Assembly (NCBI GenBank): GCA_902579825.1
Contig: CACHII010000006.1
Span: forward strand, 1-62,301
From: an uncultured SAR86 cluster bacterium
Lineage (GTDB): Bacteria > Pseudomonadota > Gammaproteobacteria > Magnimaribacterales > D2472
DNA: 62,301 nucleotides
Reading direction: 5' to 3'
Translations under genes and position numbers: made by a program
The notes under the pieces: model-generated
Told to the model about the DNA's origin: nothing
Databases searched by the model: none
Seen by the model: the letters and a program-made list of their open reading frames with translations, nothing else
In this document: positions 61,334 through 62,301 of the stretch, piece after piece
Position numbering within the stretch: the first letter of the stretch is position 1
Layout of the letters: every line of letters starts with the position of its first letter

Positions 61334-62301
61334 ATATCTTCTATTTTTTCTATTGCTAACATTGATTACATCCTGTAGTGGTGGATCTTCTTCAGGATCA
61401 GATTCATTAGATATCCCTTCTGTTCCACCTCAAACCTATCCATCTCATCCATTAATTTGGGACACTGCAACTCCTGAGAGCGTTGGAATGAATGCATCTT
61501 CCCTTAGTTCTGCTATAGATTATGCTTTTCAGGATGGTTCTTATACTCAGGCAGTTGTCGTAATTAAGGATGGAAAGTTAATTGCTGAAAGGTATAGAGG
61601 TATTACTGATAACGAGGCTAATAATTTAGCTTCTGAGCTTGGTGAAAGTTCAATTTTTTATAAGAGTTTATATTCACCACGTGACCAAAATAGTTTTATC
61701 AGCTCTTGGTCTACTGCTAAATCATTTACTAGCTTTCTGATAGGAATTGCAGTTGAATCTGGTTCTATAGGCTCAATTGAGAATTATGCTTCTCAATATA
61801 TTACTGAATGGTCTACAGATGATAAATCTTCGATAACAATCAAAAATATACTTGATATGCGTTCTGGACTGGTTCCTATTTGCTATAACTTAGAAACTCA
61901 AAGTTTAGGTGAATGTATTGCCGCAGCTGATTCAAGCTCAGGAGGAAACATTGTTTATGCGGATGACCAAATGACAAAGTGTATAAATCGTAATTTAGCA
62001 TCCGATGGATATCATCCTTGGTATGAAAACGGGTCTAGCCTTTATACAAGAGGTGCATTTCAATATTCAAATTGCGATACCATGGTTCTAGGAGAAATAC
62101 TTTTTAGAACAACCGGTCAAGATCTGCAAACCTATGCAGAATATAACTTATTTTCAAAGATTGGTATTAATGCTGCTTGGTGGAGAGACTTCACAAGTGA
62201 TGGTCAATCTAATGGGAACTATCTAGCTTATTGTTGTCTTGATAGCACAGCAAGAGACTTTGCCAAGTTTGGACATATGCTCTTACTCGATGGTGTTTGG
62301 G
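61323..62301 (+). CDS. Serine hydrolase lipoprotein, beta-lactamase/CubicO family (partial, 3' end outside window)
   Basis: The frame is open to the window end (326 residues seen). A lipoprotein signal ends LITSC with Cys18. The SxxK motif is STAK (Ser130, Lys133) and the YxN motif is YSN at the expected later position (FQYSNCDT), typical of class C beta-lactamase/penicillin-binding-like CubicO esterases. Such proteins are usually esterases or peptidases rather than true beta-lactamases. The ATG overlaps the preceding membrane-protein gene by 11 bases. Confidence 0.85.
   Translation, partial: MNHKYLLFFLLLTLITSCSGGSSSGSDSLDIPSVPPQTYPSHPLIWDTATPESVGMNASSLSSAIDYAFQDGSYTQAVVVIKDGKLIAERYRGITDNEANNLASELGESSIFYKSLYSPRDQNSFISSWSTAKSFTSFLIGIAVESGSIGSIENYASQYITEWSTDDKSSITIKNILDMRSGLVPICYNLETQSLGECIAAADSSSGGNIVYADDQMTKCINRNLASDGYHPWYENGSSLYTRGAFQYSNCDTMVLGEILFRTTGQDLQTYAEYNLFSKIGINAAWWRDFTSDGQSNGNYLAYCCLDSTARDFAKFGHMLLLDGVW

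Noticed and set aside
1-62301. CRISPR arrays, tRNAs, rRNAs, insertion sequences, toxin-antitoxin pairs
   Set aside because: None seen by reading. There is no spaced direct-repeat array, no cloverleaf with a CCA-type end, no transposase, and no paired small toxin/antitoxin ORFs.

Overview
The window is 62 kb of AT-rich DNA from a compact bacterial chromosome; by eye roughly one third is G+C. Gene order is strongly gammaproteobacterial: zapA-ssrS-ygfA diverging from pepP-ubiH, miaB-phoH-ybeY-corC-lnt, orn opposite rsgA, ubiE-ubiJ-ubiB-tatABC, lptM-dapF-yigA-xerC-yigB, and engB-cytochrome c4-dsbA beside polA. Low G+C, many overlapping genes, very short spacers and frequent TTG starts suggest a streamlined marine lineage such as SAR86. 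That assignment is inference from gene order and composition. I saw no insertion sequence, prophage, CRISPR array, tRNA or rRNA.

Layout. 1-6.6 kb: truncated acetyl-CoA synthetase, two small exported proteins, an MBL-fold/Nudix pair, an alpha/beta hydrolase and a membrane-anchored propeller protein. 6.6-12.3 kb: nnrD-tsaE-amiB, priA, two ribosomal protein genes (zinc-free L31, L28) and dut. 12.3-17.1 kb: iron-binding lipoprotein, ubiH-like gene, pepP, a ZapB-like peptide, zapA, 6S RNA and 5-FTHF cyclo-ligase. 17.1-25.2 kb: DUF5916 protein, ilvA, rpiA, glutathione peroxidase, a beta-oxidation multienzyme and an L,D-transpeptidase. 25-37 kb: lnt/corC/ybeY/phoH/miaB, orn/rsgA, ubiquinone and Tat genes, plus two unknown membrane proteins. 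37-42 kb: LOG protein, dtd, and the carbon cluster tkt-pgk-class I aldolase. 42-48.3 kb: metK-ahcY and the dapF/xerC operon, including a 27-residue LptM. 48.3-56 kb: cupredoxin, DsbA, cytochrome c4, EngB, a Coq4-like protein, polA and dsbB. 56-62.3 kb: pckA-gshA, a quinone oxidoreductase, two unknowns and a truncated serine hydrolase.

How the genes connect. Ubiquinone synthesis is well represented (ubiE, ubiJ, ubiB, ubiK, a ubiH-like gene and a Coq4-like protein). Envelope biogenesis appears through lnt, amiB, the L,D-transpeptidase, tatABC, LptM and DsbA/DsbB. Central carbon flow is covered by tkt, rpiA, pgk, fba, pckA and acs, and methyl-group recycling by metK-ahcY.

Most of the window is housekeeping. 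The strongest candidate for something undescribed is a roughly 73-nt small RNA gene on the minus strand between glutathione peroxidase and the beta-oxidation gene (22253-22325). It has a near-consensus promoter, a 5' hairpin with a CU-rich anti-Shine-Dalgarno loop, and a terminator hairpin. A 28-residue hydrophobic ORF lies just downstream. Also notable are a long inverted repeat abutting the pckA start, the minimal LptM, and a cupredoxin with an unusual N-terminal extension.
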